From Paenibacillus woosongensis (GTDB lineage: Bacteria > Bacillota > Bacilli > Paenibacillales > Paenibacillaceae), in NCBI RefSeq assembly GCF_009725165.1, contig NZ_WNZW01000005.1:186001-250000 (forward strand): a stretch of 64,000 nucleotides of DNA, read 5' to 3'. Made by a program: the position numbers and the translations under genes. The notes beneath the pieces are model-generated. The model searched no databases, had not been told where the DNA came from, and saw nothing but the letters and a program-made list of their open reading frames with translations. Shown here one piece after another: positions 37,125 to 46,726 of the stretch; the stretch's first letter is position 1, and each line of letters opens with the position of its first letter.

Positions 37125-38198
37125 ATGGGTATGAAAAAATGGATGAGCTCGATCACCGCGCTGACGATGGCTGCTATGCTCTTCACGGGCTGCGGATCTG
37201 CAGGCGGCAACAATGCCGCACCTGCGAATAACGGAGGCGGGGACGCCGCTCCGGCGAAGCCGCAAGGCAAGCTGACCGTATATGTCGGATTCCAGGAAGA
37301 CCACGCGGTGGCTGCGATCAAGAAGTTCACAGAAGATACAGGCATTGAGGCCAGCATGATCCGGATGTCCGGAGGCGAAATTCTCGCAAAGGTCCGGGCG
37401 GAGCAGGGCAACCCGCAAGCTGACGTGTGGTACGGCGGGCCAGCGGACACGTTCGTACAAGCGACAGCAGAAGGACTGCTGCAGCCGTATATATCGCCGA
37501 TCGCCGAGAAGGTCGACGCGAAGTATAAAGATCCGGACGGCAACTGGACGGGCATCTATGTAGGGGCGCTTGGTTTTGCTTCCAATAAGGAGTTTTTGGC
37601 GAAAAAAGGCCTGGAAGCTCCAAAGACATGGGAAGACCTGCTTAATCCGGCGTTTAAAGGCGAAATCGTCATGGCGGACCCTGCTTCCTCCGGTACGGCT
37701 TATACGGCGATGTATACCGTGCTGAAGGTGATGGGCAGCGAAGAGAAGGGCTTCGAGTATCTCAGCAAGCTGCATCCGCAAATCCAGCAGTATACGACCA
37801 GCGGCTCCGCTCCAGGACGGATGGTTGGTATGGGTGAGGCTGGCGTAGGCGTTCTGTTCGCGCATGACGTCATCAAGTATCAGGAGGAAGGCTTCGACAG
37901 TCTGGAGCTGACGATTCCTGAAGACGGAACAGGCTACGAGACAGGCGCGATCGGCATTATCAAAAATACGAAAAACGAAGAGCTTGCACAGAAGTTCGTG
38001 GACTGGGCATTGTCTCCGGCAGGCCAAGAGGTCGGCAAAACTGTAGGCAGCTACCAGAACCTGACGAATCCAGATGCGGTAGGCCCAGAGAAGGCTGTGA
38101 AGCTGTCCGATATCAACACGATCGACTATGACGTCGTGGAAGCGGGTAAAGAGCGTCAACGCTTAATCGACAAATGGAGTGTCGAGGTTAAGAAATAA
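37125..38198 (+). CDS. ABC transporter substrate-binding lipoprotein, iron(III)/AfuA-FbpA type
   Basis: This 357-residue protein has a lipoprotein signal (MAAMLFTGCGSAGG, Cys near residue 23), a low-complexity Gly/Ala/Asn/Pro linker, and a periplasmic-binding-protein type 2 body (KLTVYVGFQEDH, DVWYGGPADTFV, GNWTGIYVGALGFASN, GEIVMADPASSGTAY). The family binds ferric ion or small anionic ligands outside the cell and delivers them to a permease. AAAGGGGGA lies seven bases before the ATG. First gene of a four-gene importer operon. The ligand is not certain; phosphonate or sugar-phosphate binders share this fold. Confidence 0.87.
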   Translation: MGMKKWMSSITALTMAAMLFTGCGSAGGNNAAPANNGGGDAAPAKPQGKLTVYVGFQEDHAVAAIKKFTEDTGIEASMIRMSGGEILAKVRAEQGNPQADVWYGGPADTFVQATAEGLLQPYISPIAEKVDAKYKDPDGNWTGIYVGALGFASNKEFLAKKGLEAPKTWEDLLNPAFKGEIVMADPASSGTAYTAMYTVLKVMGSEEKGFEYLSKLHPQIQQYTTSGSAPGRMVGMGEAGVGVLFAHDVIKYQEEGFDSLELTIPEDGTGYETGAIGIIKNTKNEELAQKFVDWALSPAGQEVGKTVGSYQNLTNPDAVGPEKAVKLSDINTIDYDVVEAGKERQRLIDKWSVEVKK

Positions 38199-38233
38199 CT
38201 ATCAGTTTGATATTCAGAGAGGAGAGAGCTTGA

Positions 38234-39889
38234 ATGAGCGCCATGTTCAAGAGATTCAAGCGCGAGCCGCTCCTGCCGATTCTCATCGTGTTGGTCATGC
38301 TCTGCTTACTCGTATTTATCGTCTATCCCTTATTCCAAATTGCAAAATCCAGCTTCGTCGGGTCCACCGGCGAAGTTGGCTTAGAGGGGTATCAGAGAGT
38401 GCTGTCCGGGGGCGGGTTGTTCCACGCCCTGGTCAACTCCCTGGTGCTGGCCGTCCTGACGGCGACGTTGTCCACGGCAATTGCGTATGTTTTTGCCTAT
38501 ACGTTTGCTTATGTAAAGGTACCGTTCAAAAAGCTTTTTAACGGCATTGCCATTCTGCCGGTCATTTCACCGCCGTTTGTCATTGCCCTATCCGCCATGC
38601 TGCTTCTCGGGAAGCAGGGGCTGATCACCAAGAATTTGCTCGGACTTGAAAATGCGAATATTTACGGGCTGCATGGCCTGGTTCTCGTTCAGACGCTATC
38701 TTTTTTCCCGATTGCCTTCCTGACGCTGTCCGGGCTGCTGCGTTCCATTAGCCCTTCTCTGGAAGAGGCCAGCCAGAACATGGGGGCCAGCCGGCTGAAG
38801 ACGTTCCTTAGCGTCACGCTGCCGCTGTCCGTGCCGGGCATCGCCAACGCGTTCCTGCTCGTATTCGTTCAATCGCTGGCTGACTTCGGGAACCCGATGA
38901 CGATCGGGGGGAACTACTCCACCGTTGCTAGAGAGATCTACTTGCAGGCGGTCGGAAGCTATAACTTGCAGGCCGGTGCTGCTTTGGCCATGGTACTGCT
39001 GACGGTCACGATTATCGTCTATATTTTGCAAAACTTCTGGGTTGGCAAGAAAAGCTATGTTACTGTAACGGGCAAGCCTACCGGACAGCGGAGAATGATT
39101 GAGTCCGGGGCTATTAAACATGGATTATTCACATTTTGTATGATCATGTCGCTTACTGTTATCGCGTTCTATGCCCTCGTACCGATCGGTTCGTTCATCA
39201 AGCTGTGGGGCATTAACAACAGCCTGACGCTGGATCATTACAAATATGTATTCTCTATAGGACAGAAGGCGGTTAAGGATACGCTGATGCTCGCCATTGT
39301 CGCGACACCGATCGCGGGATTGCTGGGGATGATCATCGCTTTCCTGATCGTCCGCAAACGTTTCTTTGGTAAAAAAGCTTTGGAAATCATCAGCATGCTG
39401 TCGATTGCGGTGCCAGGTACGGTCATCGGGATCGGGTATATTCTCGCTTTCAACAAAGCGCCATTAGCGCTGACCGGCACAGGGATCATTATCGTCGCCG
39501 CGTTCGTTGTACGCTCCATGCCGGTGGGTATTCGCTCCGGGGTGGCGGCTCTGCAGCAGATCGATCCGAGCATCGAGGAGGCCGCGACGAATCTGGGGGC
39601 GAGTGGCTCTAAAGTGTTCACGAGTGTCGTGCTGCCGCTGATCAAATCCGCCTTCTTCAGTGGTCTCGTAAACAGCTTCGTCAAGAGTATGACCGCGATG
39701 AGCGCCGTTATTTTCCTCATCTCGGCCAAATACAACCTCATTACCGCGTCGATTCTGGCGCAGGTCGAGGCGGGCCGGATCGGCGTCGCCAGCGCCTATT
39801 GTACGATCCTGATCCTGATCATGGTCGTGGCGCTCATCTTGTTAAACTTGCTTGTGAAATGGATGGGCGGCAAAGAGCGGTCTGCTTGA
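38234..39889 (+). CDS. ABC transporter permease, two fused halves (FbpB-like)
   Basis: Membrane permease of 551 residues with about twelve segments arranged as two BPD_transp_1 halves. Each half carries an EAA loop that contacts the ATPase: EEASQNMGASRLKTFLSVTLP (near residue 176) and EEAATNLGASGSKVFTSVVLP (near residue 450). The fused layout is that of the iron(III) permease FbpB/AfuB. It follows the binding protein by 35 bp with GAGGAGAG upstream. Confidence 0.9.
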   Translation: MSAMFKRFKREPLLPILIVLVMLCLLVFIVYPLFQIAKSSFVGSTGEVGLEGYQRVLSGGGLFHALVNSLVLAVLTATLSTAIAYVFAYTFAYVKVPFKKLFNGIAILPVISPPFVIALSAMLLLGKQGLITKNLLGLENANIYGLHGLVLVQTLSFFPIAFLTLSGLLRSISPSLEEASQNMGASRLKTFLSVTLPLSVPGIANAFLLVFVQSLADFGNPMTIGGNYSTVAREIYLQAVGSYNLQAGAALAMVLLTVTIIVYILQNFWVGKKSYVTVTGKPTGQRRMIESGAIKHGLFTFCMIMSLTVIAFYALVPIGSFIKLWGINNSLTLDHYKYVFSIGQKAVKDTLMLAIVATPIAGLLGMIIAFLIVRKRFFGKKALEIISMLSIAVPGTVIGIGYILAFNKAPLALTGTGIIIVAAFVVRSMPVGIRSGVAALQQIDPSIEEAATNLGASGSKVFTSVVLPLIKSAFFSGLVNSFVKSMTAMSAVIFLISAKYNLITASILAQVEAGRIGVASAYCTILILIMVVALILLNLLVKWMGGKERSA

Positions 39890-39994
39890 TGAGTGGAGGG
39901 TTAGGGGGAGGGGTGAACACTCGGCCCCTTATCCTTACTTCGCGGCTATGCTCGCCATTGCCGGTTGGGTTCATCCTTAAGGAGGTATGTTAAT

Positions 39995-41056
<1,062 letters not shown>

Positions 41057-41110
41057 CTTCAGCCTGCATCCAGAATCGTTGACATCATGCCACAGAAAGA
41101 AGGGGATTGC

Positions 41111-42139
41111 ATGAAAAAAATAGCCATAGGCGGTTTGCTGCTCTCCCTGCTGATGTCATTATTTCTATCCGCCTGCGGCAAGGAGAGTTCGGGAACGCTG
41201 ACCGTGTATGCCGGACTGTATGAAGACCATGCGATTAAGGCGATGGAGACCTTTCAGAAGCAAACCGGGATCAAGGTGAATTACGTGCGCATGTCGAACG
41301 GAGAGATTTTGTCGAGAATTCGGGCAGAGCGCAACTCACCTAAGGCCAGCATCTGGTTTGGCGGTCCGGCAGATACGTTCATCCAGGCCAAGACGGAAGG
41401 TCTGCTGGAGCCGTATGTTTCTAAAAATGTCGAAGCCATCCCTCAGGAATATCGCGATTCGGAAGGGTATTGGACCGGCATTTACGTAGGCTCGATTGCC
41501 TTCGTCTCTAACAAAACCTGGCTGCAGGAGGTGGGGCTGCAGGCTCCGCAGTCGTGGCAGGATCTGCTGAAGCCGGAATACCGGGGCATGATCTCCATGG
41601 CGGATCCCCGTTCCTCGGGGACAGCCTACACCACGTTGGCTACGCTGGTGCAGTTGTTCGGCGAAGGCGAGGCTTTTGACTACTTGCGCCAGCTGCATCA
41701 GCAAAATGTCATCTACACCACCTCCGGCAGCGTTCCCGGACGTACCGTAGGTATGGGAGAAGTCGGGACCGCCGTCATGTTCTCCCATGATGCGCTGAAG
41801 TTCTACAAAGAAGGCTTCCAAAACCTCATCATCGGCTTCCCAACCGAAGGCACCGGCTACGAGATCGGCGCCGTCGGCATCATCAAGGGCGGCCCGCATC
41901 AGGAGGAAGCCCGCCAATTCGTCGACTGGGCACTGACCAAGCAAGCTCAGGAGCTCGGCAAGCAGGTCGGCAACTACCAGCAGCTCACCAACCGCGACGC
42001 CATCGCGCCCGAGGAAGCGATCCCGCTGGAGAAGCTGAACGTCATCCCCTACGACCTCGACTGGGCCGGCCAAAACCGCGAGCGGTTGATTAATAAGTGG
42101 ACGACCGAGGTGCTGGGAGTGGGTAAGGGGAAGGATTGA
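41111..42139 (+). CDS. Second ABC substrate-binding lipoprotein, iron(III) type
   Basis: This 342-residue paralogue of the first binding protein of the operon has signal and lipobox LFLSACGKESS. It shares TLTVYAGLYEDHAIKAMETF, WFGGPADTFIQ, GYWTGIYVGSIAFVSN, MADPRSSGTAYTT and TTSGSVPGRTVGMGE almost position by position. Start at 41111 after GAAGGGG. Two binding proteins on one permease suggest different ligands or a duplicated, diverging receptor. A strong terminator follows. Confidence 0.88.
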   Translation: MKKIAIGGLLLSLLMSLFLSACGKESSGTLTVYAGLYEDHAIKAMETFQKQTGIKVNYVRMSNGEILSRIRAERNSPKASIWFGGPADTFIQAKTEGLLEPYVSKNVEAIPQEYRDSEGYWTGIYVGSIAFVSNKTWLQEVGLQAPQSWQDLLKPEYRGMISMADPRSSGTAYTTLATLVQLFGEGEAFDYLRQLHQQNVIYTTSGSVPGRTVGMGEVGTAVMFSHDALKFYKEGFQNLIIGFPTEGTGYEIGAVGIIKGGPHQEEARQFVDWALTKQAQELGKQVGNYQQLTNRDAIAPEEAIPLEKLNVIPYDLDWAGQNRERLINKWTTEVLGVGKGKD

Positions 42140-42180
42140 GGGAAGTTTTTGGGTGAGTGAGGATATGGTGAGGAGAATGC

Positions 42181-42217
42181 AAAGAGCTTAACTACAATGT
42201 TGTAGTTAGGCTCTTTT
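42181..42217 (+). terminator. Rho-independent terminator of the ABC importer operon
   Basis: AAAGAGC-TTAACTACAA pairs with TTGTAGTTAG-GCTCTTT around a very short loop, followed by five T. The T run is shared with the start of repeat R1. Confidence 0.88.
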
Positions 42218-42260
42218 TGTCGTTTCCTTGATTTTACAAATGGGCTATAATCTTGGGTAA
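42211..42260 (+). repeat. Repeat R1, terminator tail plus promoter-like sequence (first of three copies)
   Basis: The copy begins in the terminator T run and includes TTTACAAATGGGCTATAATC and TTGGGTAA. A perfect TATAAT lies 17 bases after TTTCCT, which could act as a weak -35 box. The same block recurs at 52517 and 55747, each time directly after a rho-independent terminator. It marks the left edge of the AT-rich island. From 42261 to 42455 I see no gene. Confidence 0.7.
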
Positions 42261-42455
42261 TGATGGAGGGTGTTGGGGGGAGATATACAAGCGATGGGAA
42301 GAAGGATGAAATTTTATAGTATTCCGAAGAGCTTCAACAGCATATAACAAAATATTCATGCTACGGTTTCAAACGGAGCCTTGGAATGAAGGTTGTTTGG
42401 ATATGATCTATAGGGCATTTAATTAATAATTCTTTTGGAATCTCAAGGTTCCGCC

Positions 42456-42551
42456 GTATAACACCAAATTCATGCAATGGGCCATGTCTTGGTATAAGGG
42501 CTTGATCTTCAACACATATATTGAACGTCGTAAATCGACGAAACATTATGT
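42456..42551 (+). repeat. attC-like element E1 (tentative)
   Basis: Begins GTATAACACC (the same TATAACACC as element E6 at 53626) and ends with GTCGTAAAT...ACATTATG, resembling the right ends of E4 and E6. The coding region that follows begins about 25 bases after it. The weakest family member besides E8; its inverted ends are poor. Confidence 0.35.
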
Positions 42552-42576
42552 GAAACCTAGAAAAGGGGGAGTTAAC

Positions 42577-43455
42577 ATTAAAAAGTCATATAACCTATAT
42601 TTAGTATTATCCTTATCGTTTATTGTAATTATTTTAATTTCCTTTTTAGTGGGAATAAAATCTGAGATTATTTTTGGGTATTCAGTAGCAACTCTAATTT
42701 TTTCAGTAATTGATTTAATAATTGTAATACAAGAAGGTAGAGATAAAGTTTCTTCATTGAAGAGTGAAGATATTAATAATACATTAGATGAGTATGCGGG
42801 AACAGTTAATTCAGTTCTCGAAGGTGTAATAGATAACATCCAGGATGGAAAGAGGGAACTGGTCAATACTAGGAAAAAGTTTTATGAGAAATTATTAGCA
42901 CAGCAACCAGTATTTAATTTGAAGAAGAAAAATGTAAAGAAGGCAATGAAGCCAGTCGAAAACATAAATGAGCTAAGTAGGGACCTGAATTTTCCCGATG
43001 GCTTTTTTGATAAAATTACAAAAGATTTAAAAACATTTAACCCATTAAAGAAAGAAATACGAGCTAGTAAATTAGCATGGCTTTTCTCAATGATTGGATT
43101 GATTTTAGTGCTGGTTTCTCCATTTATACCTGAAGAAGCTTTTGTTTTTATTTTTGGTAAGAACTTTAGCTCTGCAGGAACATATCTTGTTTTATTAAGT
43201 TTATCAATTATTTTTTTAACAAGTTATTTTAGGAATAAATATGAGGAGCAGGTTATAGAACTTCAAAAGCTACAATATTCTTCTATCTTGGGTCAGTTTG
43301 AAAAAATAAAATTCCAAATGGAGTTCAGTATGAAAGACTTAAATGAGGCATTGAATGCGTCAGGTCAGGAATTTGAAGAAGTTATAGAATTGATAGCTTC
43401 AAGTGTTGAAAAAGTTAGGGAAACGAAAGAAGAAAAGAAATTAGGCCTCAAATAA
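42577..43455 (+). CDS. Membrane protein of unknown function, possible ATT start
   Basis: Function not recognised. Two hydrophobic segments open the protein (LYLVLSLSFIVIILISFLVG, then a stretch ending FSVIDLIIVIQEG). A charged helical region of about 110 residues follows, then two more segments (LAWLFSMIGLILVLVSPFI and TYLVLLSLSIIFLTSYF) and a charged coiled-coil-like tail. The only good ribosome site, AAAAGGGGGA at 42561-42570, lies six bases before an in-frame ATT at 42577. The first ATG of the frame (42472) has no such site and lies inside element E1. So the start is probably the rare codon ATT, or an ATG lost by mutation. AT-rich; first gene of the island. Confidence 0.65.
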   Translation: MKKSYNLYLVLSLSFIVIILISFLVGIKSEIIFGYSVATLIFSVIDLIIVIQEGRDKVSSLKSEDINNTLDEYAGTVNSVLEGVIDNIQDGKRELVNTRKKFYEKLLAQQPVFNLKKKNVKKAMKPVENINELSRDLNFPDGFFDKITKDLKTFNPLKKEIRASKLAWLFSMIGLILVLVSPFIPEEAFVFIFGKNFSSAGTYLVLLSLSIIFLTSYFRNKYEEQVIELQKLQYSSILGQFEKIKFQMEFSMKDLNEALNASGQEFEEVIELIASSVEKVRETKEEKKLGLK

Positions 43456-43660
43456 CATAGTATTCAAGCAGTGGCCTGATAATTTTGATTTCGAAATTTA
43501 AGAGAGGTTACGCATATACAAGGAGAAAAAGGAAGGAAACATATTTTAGAAACAACAAAGAGACGGTTAGTAAGTAAGTGATTTTAGTGATTTCAGAGAA
43601 GGCAATTCTTCTCGATAGGGAATAGATCCTTAAGGCAGTGAGGGATCGTAAACGTTATTC
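43450..43660 (+). repeat. attC-like element E2 (tentative) and following spacer
   Basis: AAATAAC overlaps the stop codon of the gene before it and is followed by ATAGTATTCAAGCAGTGG, similar to the left end of E5 (CATCTACACAGTGG). The right end ATCGTAAACGTTATTCAAAAT resembles that of E4. At 211 bp it is longer than usual integron sites. From 43661 to 43964 no gene was found; the stretch includes a small imperfect CCGACTTTGCCGGA inverted repeat near 43832. Confidence 0.35.
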
Positions 43661-43964
43661 AAAATTTCTGAAAGAAGAATCAATATGCATGTTTTTAACG
43701 AAGGTACAAAAAGTGGGGAACTTTGATGGTTATAATTTGGGGAATTTAAAAATCATGGAGGAGAACAACTGTGATTAAGATGTAAACTTTAGTTTAAAAA
43801 CGTGAACTTGTGTGTATTTTAGCAGACATATCCGACTTTGCCGGACACCTTGAATACAGGAACGTATCCAGAAGGAAATACACAAAGAAAATAAATATGA
43901 GGGTAACTAATCGAAAAAAGATTTAGATTAGAAATGAAAATATATCTTTAAAATGGGGGATTTT

Positions 43965-44633
43965 ATGTTTTTAAGATATTTTGGGCATTTTGGTACATTT
44001 GCTTCCCTTATTGGTTTAGTGATTACTATAAAGCCAGAAGGCAAACTTACTAGTCCAGGCATGGTAGTGCTGATTTGTATATGTGTCTTATCATTAGTAT
44101 TAGCTATATATGAGGAGATAAAGCTCTACAGAAGCAAAAAAGGGAAAGTATATAGTAGTAAGGAAAATGTTCGTAACTACATGTATAAGTGGATATCTCA
44201 AGAAGGGGTAACTTTCATATTTAGTAGAGATTTAAGCTGGGTTTCTGATGAGGAAATGAAAAACTTATTTAGGAATAAAGCAAGAAACCGAGAACTAAAA
44301 TTATGTGTTGCCGAGTCGATTCCATTTGTTACAGAATTAGCGGATCTTGGAGCCGAGATATATACATATAAACAATTGGATTACACTTTAAAGACTAGAT
44401 TTACCTTTGTGAAAGTTGGCAGAATTGATTGTAAGGTGGCAATAGGGAGAGAAGTAAAAGGAAGCCATTTTATCGAAGAATTTAAAGCAACAGATGAGCC
44501 AGTATTCTCTATTGCAAGTGATTTAATGGAAGTACTGTCAAGAGGTAATCGTTTAGTTAAAGGGGAAAGTAAGGATGAAAGCAAAACGAGTAATACAGAA
44601 AACAGAGGAACAGTTAGCTCAAGAATGGGATAA
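43965..44633 (+). CDS. Membrane-anchored protein with a soluble PLD-like or unknown domain
   Basis: Two hydrophobic segments (FGTFASLIGLVITI and GMVVLICICVLSLVLAIYEEI) are followed by a soluble domain of about 150 residues. The latter part (ELADLGAEIYTYKQ, then RFTFVKVGRIDCKVAIGRE) resembles the strand order of a phospholipase-D-like domain, but no HKD motif is present, so this is only a guess. Start at 43965 because GGGGGA lies four bases upstream; the ATG at 43953 overlaps that site. The last 59 bases overlap the methyltransferase gene in another frame, which suggests coupled translation. Confidence 0.6.
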   Translation: MFLRYFGHFGTFASLIGLVITIKPEGKLTSPGMVVLICICVLSLVLAIYEEIKLYRSKKGKVYSSKENVRNYMYKWISQEGVTFIFSRDLSWVSDEEMKNLFRNKARNRELKLCVAESIPFVTELADLGAEIYTYKQLDYTLKTRFTFVKVGRIDCKVAIGREVKGSHFIEEFKATDEPVFSIASDLMEVLSRGNRLVKGESKDESKTSNTENRGTVSSRMG

Positions 44634-45330
44634 TATAGCGCTCATTAGAGCAGAACAAATACAGAGCGAACAGGACTTAAGTTATAAATACATACTTTTA
44701 CCAGGTATTCTTTCGTTAATTCCCAATAAGAGCTTTACAAATATTATTGATGTGGGATGTGGAAGTGGACATCTCACGCAAAAACTAACATGGAGGGGGA
44801 AAAATGTTACTGGTGTTGATCTGAGTGAAAAAAACATAAGTATTGCTCAAAATAAGTATTCTGAAAATAATATTAACTTTATTCATACCTCAATTGAAAG
44901 TTATGCAGAAACGATCCCTAACGGACTCTATGATTTAGCTGTAGCTAATATGACATTAATGGATGTACCTTCATTAGAAAATGCGTTAGGAGCAGTATCT
45001 AGAATTTTATGTAAGAATGGTGAGTTTGTCTTTTCTATTACGCATCCTTGTTTTTGGCCATTCTATTGGAATTATTGGGATGAAGAATGGTTTGATTATA
45101 ATAATGAGATTTTTATTGAATCCTCTTTTAAAATATCTTTGAACTCAAATGAAGATATTGCAACAACGCATATACATAGACCGCTGGAGTACTATATTAG
45201 GACTTTAAAAAAATATAATTTTCAAATTAATAAATTTGTAGAACCGTTGCCCACTCCTGACATTGAATCCTTATATCCAGAAAAGTGGAGATTCCCTCGT
45301 TTTTTATTAGTTCATTGTACTACTTTATAA
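44575..45330 (+). CDS. SAM-dependent methyltransferase
   Basis: Class I methyltransferase of 251 residues. Motif I is IIDVGCGSGHLTQKL, the acidic end of strand 2 is VTGVDLSEKNISIAQ, and motif post-I/II is YDLAVANMTLMDVPSLENAL. Acceptor unknown; the C-terminal HPCFWPFYWNYW stretch resembles small-molecule type enzymes. It overlaps the preceding membrane-protein gene by 59 bases and is followed after 71 bp by element E3, so the two genes may form one cassette. Confidence 0.8.
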   Translation: MKAKRVIQKTEEQLAQEWDNIALIRAEQIQSEQDLSYKYILLPGILSLIPNKSFTNIIDVGCGSGHLTQKLTWRGKNVTGVDLSEKNISIAQNKYSENNINFIHTSIESYAETIPNGLYDLAVANMTLMDVPSLENALGAVSRILCKNGEFVFSITHPCFWPFYWNYWDEEWFDYNNEIFIESSFKISLNSNEDIATTHIHRPLEYYIRTLKKYNFQINKFVEPLPTPDIESLYPEKWRFPRFLLVHCTTL

Positions 45331-45401
45331 TGAATTTATACGAAGTATAATTAGTTACGTTCAAAGTGATTAAAAAGTTTTTCTTAGAAATTGCTGCTAT
45401 C

Positions 45402-45557
45402 CTATACCACTGTATCTAGGCTGCGGGCTATGCTCTTGGTTTGCAAGAAGCAGAAGACAGAGAAGTGGGCTCAGCTCACACCCTGCAAGGCTAAGTCCGT
45501 CGGATACGGCGCGATTCGCCTTAAGCCTCTCGGGCTCATAGATACAAAACGTTAGAC
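45402..45557 (+). repeat. attC-like element E3
   Basis: Starts TATACCACTGTATCTA and ends TAGATACAAAACGTTAGAC, so TGTATCTA and TAGATACA are inverted matches flanked by TA(A)CC... and GTTAGAC (the GTTRRRY form of integron sites). The interior is related to element E6 along most of its length (GCGGGCTA, GCAAGAAGCAG, AGCTCAC, GTCGGAT, CTTTAAGC/CTTAAGCC, CTCGGG). It follows the methyltransferase stop by 71 bp, and the next gene starts 30 bp after it. Confidence 0.55.
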
Positions 45558-45587
45558 AAAATAAACACAAAAGCAAGGTGAAGATTT

Positions 45588-46289
45588 ATGAACCAAAGAT
45601 TGAAAGATAAGATTATAGAATCTATACAACGCTTAGAAGATTTTAAACCTTGTGGGCCTAGTAGTGATCCTGATGAGATCTCAAACGTAATATATGTTTT
45701 TTCCATTTTCATTAAGGAATTTAAGTATTATGCTAGTAGAATTGATGATGAATTTTTAAGAAAAAACGTGGAGGAAATAGATACAAGAGTTTCTACTATC
45801 TATGAAGTGTATGAAACTTTTTCTGATGTAAGACCAATAATACAAGATATAAAGGATTATATTTGGGAACCATCTTATGAAATCCAAATTAGCAATGATT
45901 TGTATGTATCTAAAACAATCATTACTTCTATGTTGGAAATTCAAAATGCGAACTTTGATCTCAAAAAATTAGTACAGATATGTAACGAAATTAATTCGAA
46001 TTATCAGAAAGGAAATTATATATCAGTTTCACTACTAATTAGAGCATTGATTAATTATATCCCTCCTATATTTGAAAGTAAGAATTTTCAGCAAGTAGTT
46101 GCAAATAGTTCAAGAAGTGTTAAAGAAATATTAAAACAGCTAGATGAAAATTTACGAGATATTGCTGATTTTCATACCCATCAAATTATTAGGAGAAGAG
46201 AAGAATTACCGACAAAAAATCAATTGGAGCCATATAAAGGGAATCTGGAAATATTATTACACGAAATATTGATTAAGCTTAATCAATGA
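45588..46289 (+). CDS. Unknown protein, mainly helical, 233 residues
   Basis: Function not recognised. The protein is predicted soluble and mostly helical. Its C-terminal third (from NSNYQKGNYISVSLLIRALI to the end, with VVANSSRSVKEILKQLDENL and DFHTHQIIRR) looks like a conserved domain, and it ends with LHEILIKLNQ. No catalytic motif seen. AAGGTGA lies eight bases before the ATG. It sits alone between elements E3 and E4, as a single-gene cassette would. Confidence 0.7.
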   Translation: MNQRLKDKIIESIQRLEDFKPCGPSSDPDEISNVIYVFSIFIKEFKYYASRIDDEFLRKNVEEIDTRVSTIYEVYETFSDVRPIIQDIKDYIWEPSYEIQISNDLYVSKTIITSMLEIQNANFDLKKLVQICNEINSNYQKGNYISVSLLIRALINYIPPIFESKNFQQVVANSSRSVKEILKQLDENLRDIADFHTHQIIRRREELPTKNQLEPYKGNLEILLHEILIKLNQ

Positions 46290-46408
46290 GGCTATCGTCC
46301 TTGGTTATTTGATGAATAATCATGGAAGACGATCTGACAACAAGCGCTCCAACCTAAGATAAAAGCTATTTAGGTTTGAAACGTTTCGTAAATACAAGAA
46401 CGTTATCA
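46279..46408 (+). repeat. attC-like element E4
   Basis: Overlaps the end of the preceding gene. It contains CCTTGGTTATTTG, ATAATCATGGAAGA and the hairpin AACCTAAGATAA...TATTTAGGTT, which match the interiors of E5 and E7 in order. It ends TTCGTAAATACAAGAACGTTATC, like the right end of E6. The stem bases of the central hairpin differ from those of E5 and E7 but still pair. Confidence 0.5.
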
Positions 46409-46726
46409 AAATGCATTATGCGAACCATTCTGTGACCCCCCTAAAAAATGCCGGAGTCCTTTGTCCCATAGGGCTTTTCACACCCCACTACTTTGCTTTT
46501 CTCGCTTCGGTTTCGCATAACTTTAATTTTCTTAGCCAAGATAGCAAATGGGTTATATGCAGAAAGAGATATACAGGCCTGATTTTTACGTGATATACGA
46601 AGCTGACAATACAAGCAAATTTTAGTCAAATTTATATTAGTAACCTCGAACCGAAAGAGATCGCATGTTCGTAGGAAGTGGTATAATACTACTATCTATT
46701 AATCTCAAATAAGTGAGGATGTAAAT
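46409..46726. other. Gene-free stretch before the YobI-type gene
   Basis: A 60-codon open frame here (46411-46593) has no ribosome site and no recognisable product. An inverted pair GCATAAC (46515) and GTTATATGC (46552) may be another small recombination-like site. The promoter and ribosome site (GTGAGGATG) of the next gene lie at its end. Confidence 0.4.

Noticed and set aside
37119..38159. Long reverse-strand open frame over the first binding-protein gene
   Set aside because: The forward gene has a lipoprotein signal, ribosome site and family motifs; the reverse frame has none.
42361..42546. Reverse-strand open frame of 61 codons overlapping element E1
   Set aside because: No ribosome site or family resemblance; its start lies in the repeat element. 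It could be a decayed gene but the sequence does not show it.
44281..44560. Catalytic phospholipase D assignment for the membrane-anchored island protein
   Set aside because: No HxKxxxxD motif is present; only the strand pattern is suggestive, so it is kept as unknown.
46411..46593. Forward open frame of 60 codons before the YobI-type gene
   Set aside because: No ribosome site, starts within three bases of element E4, and the product has no plausible fold.
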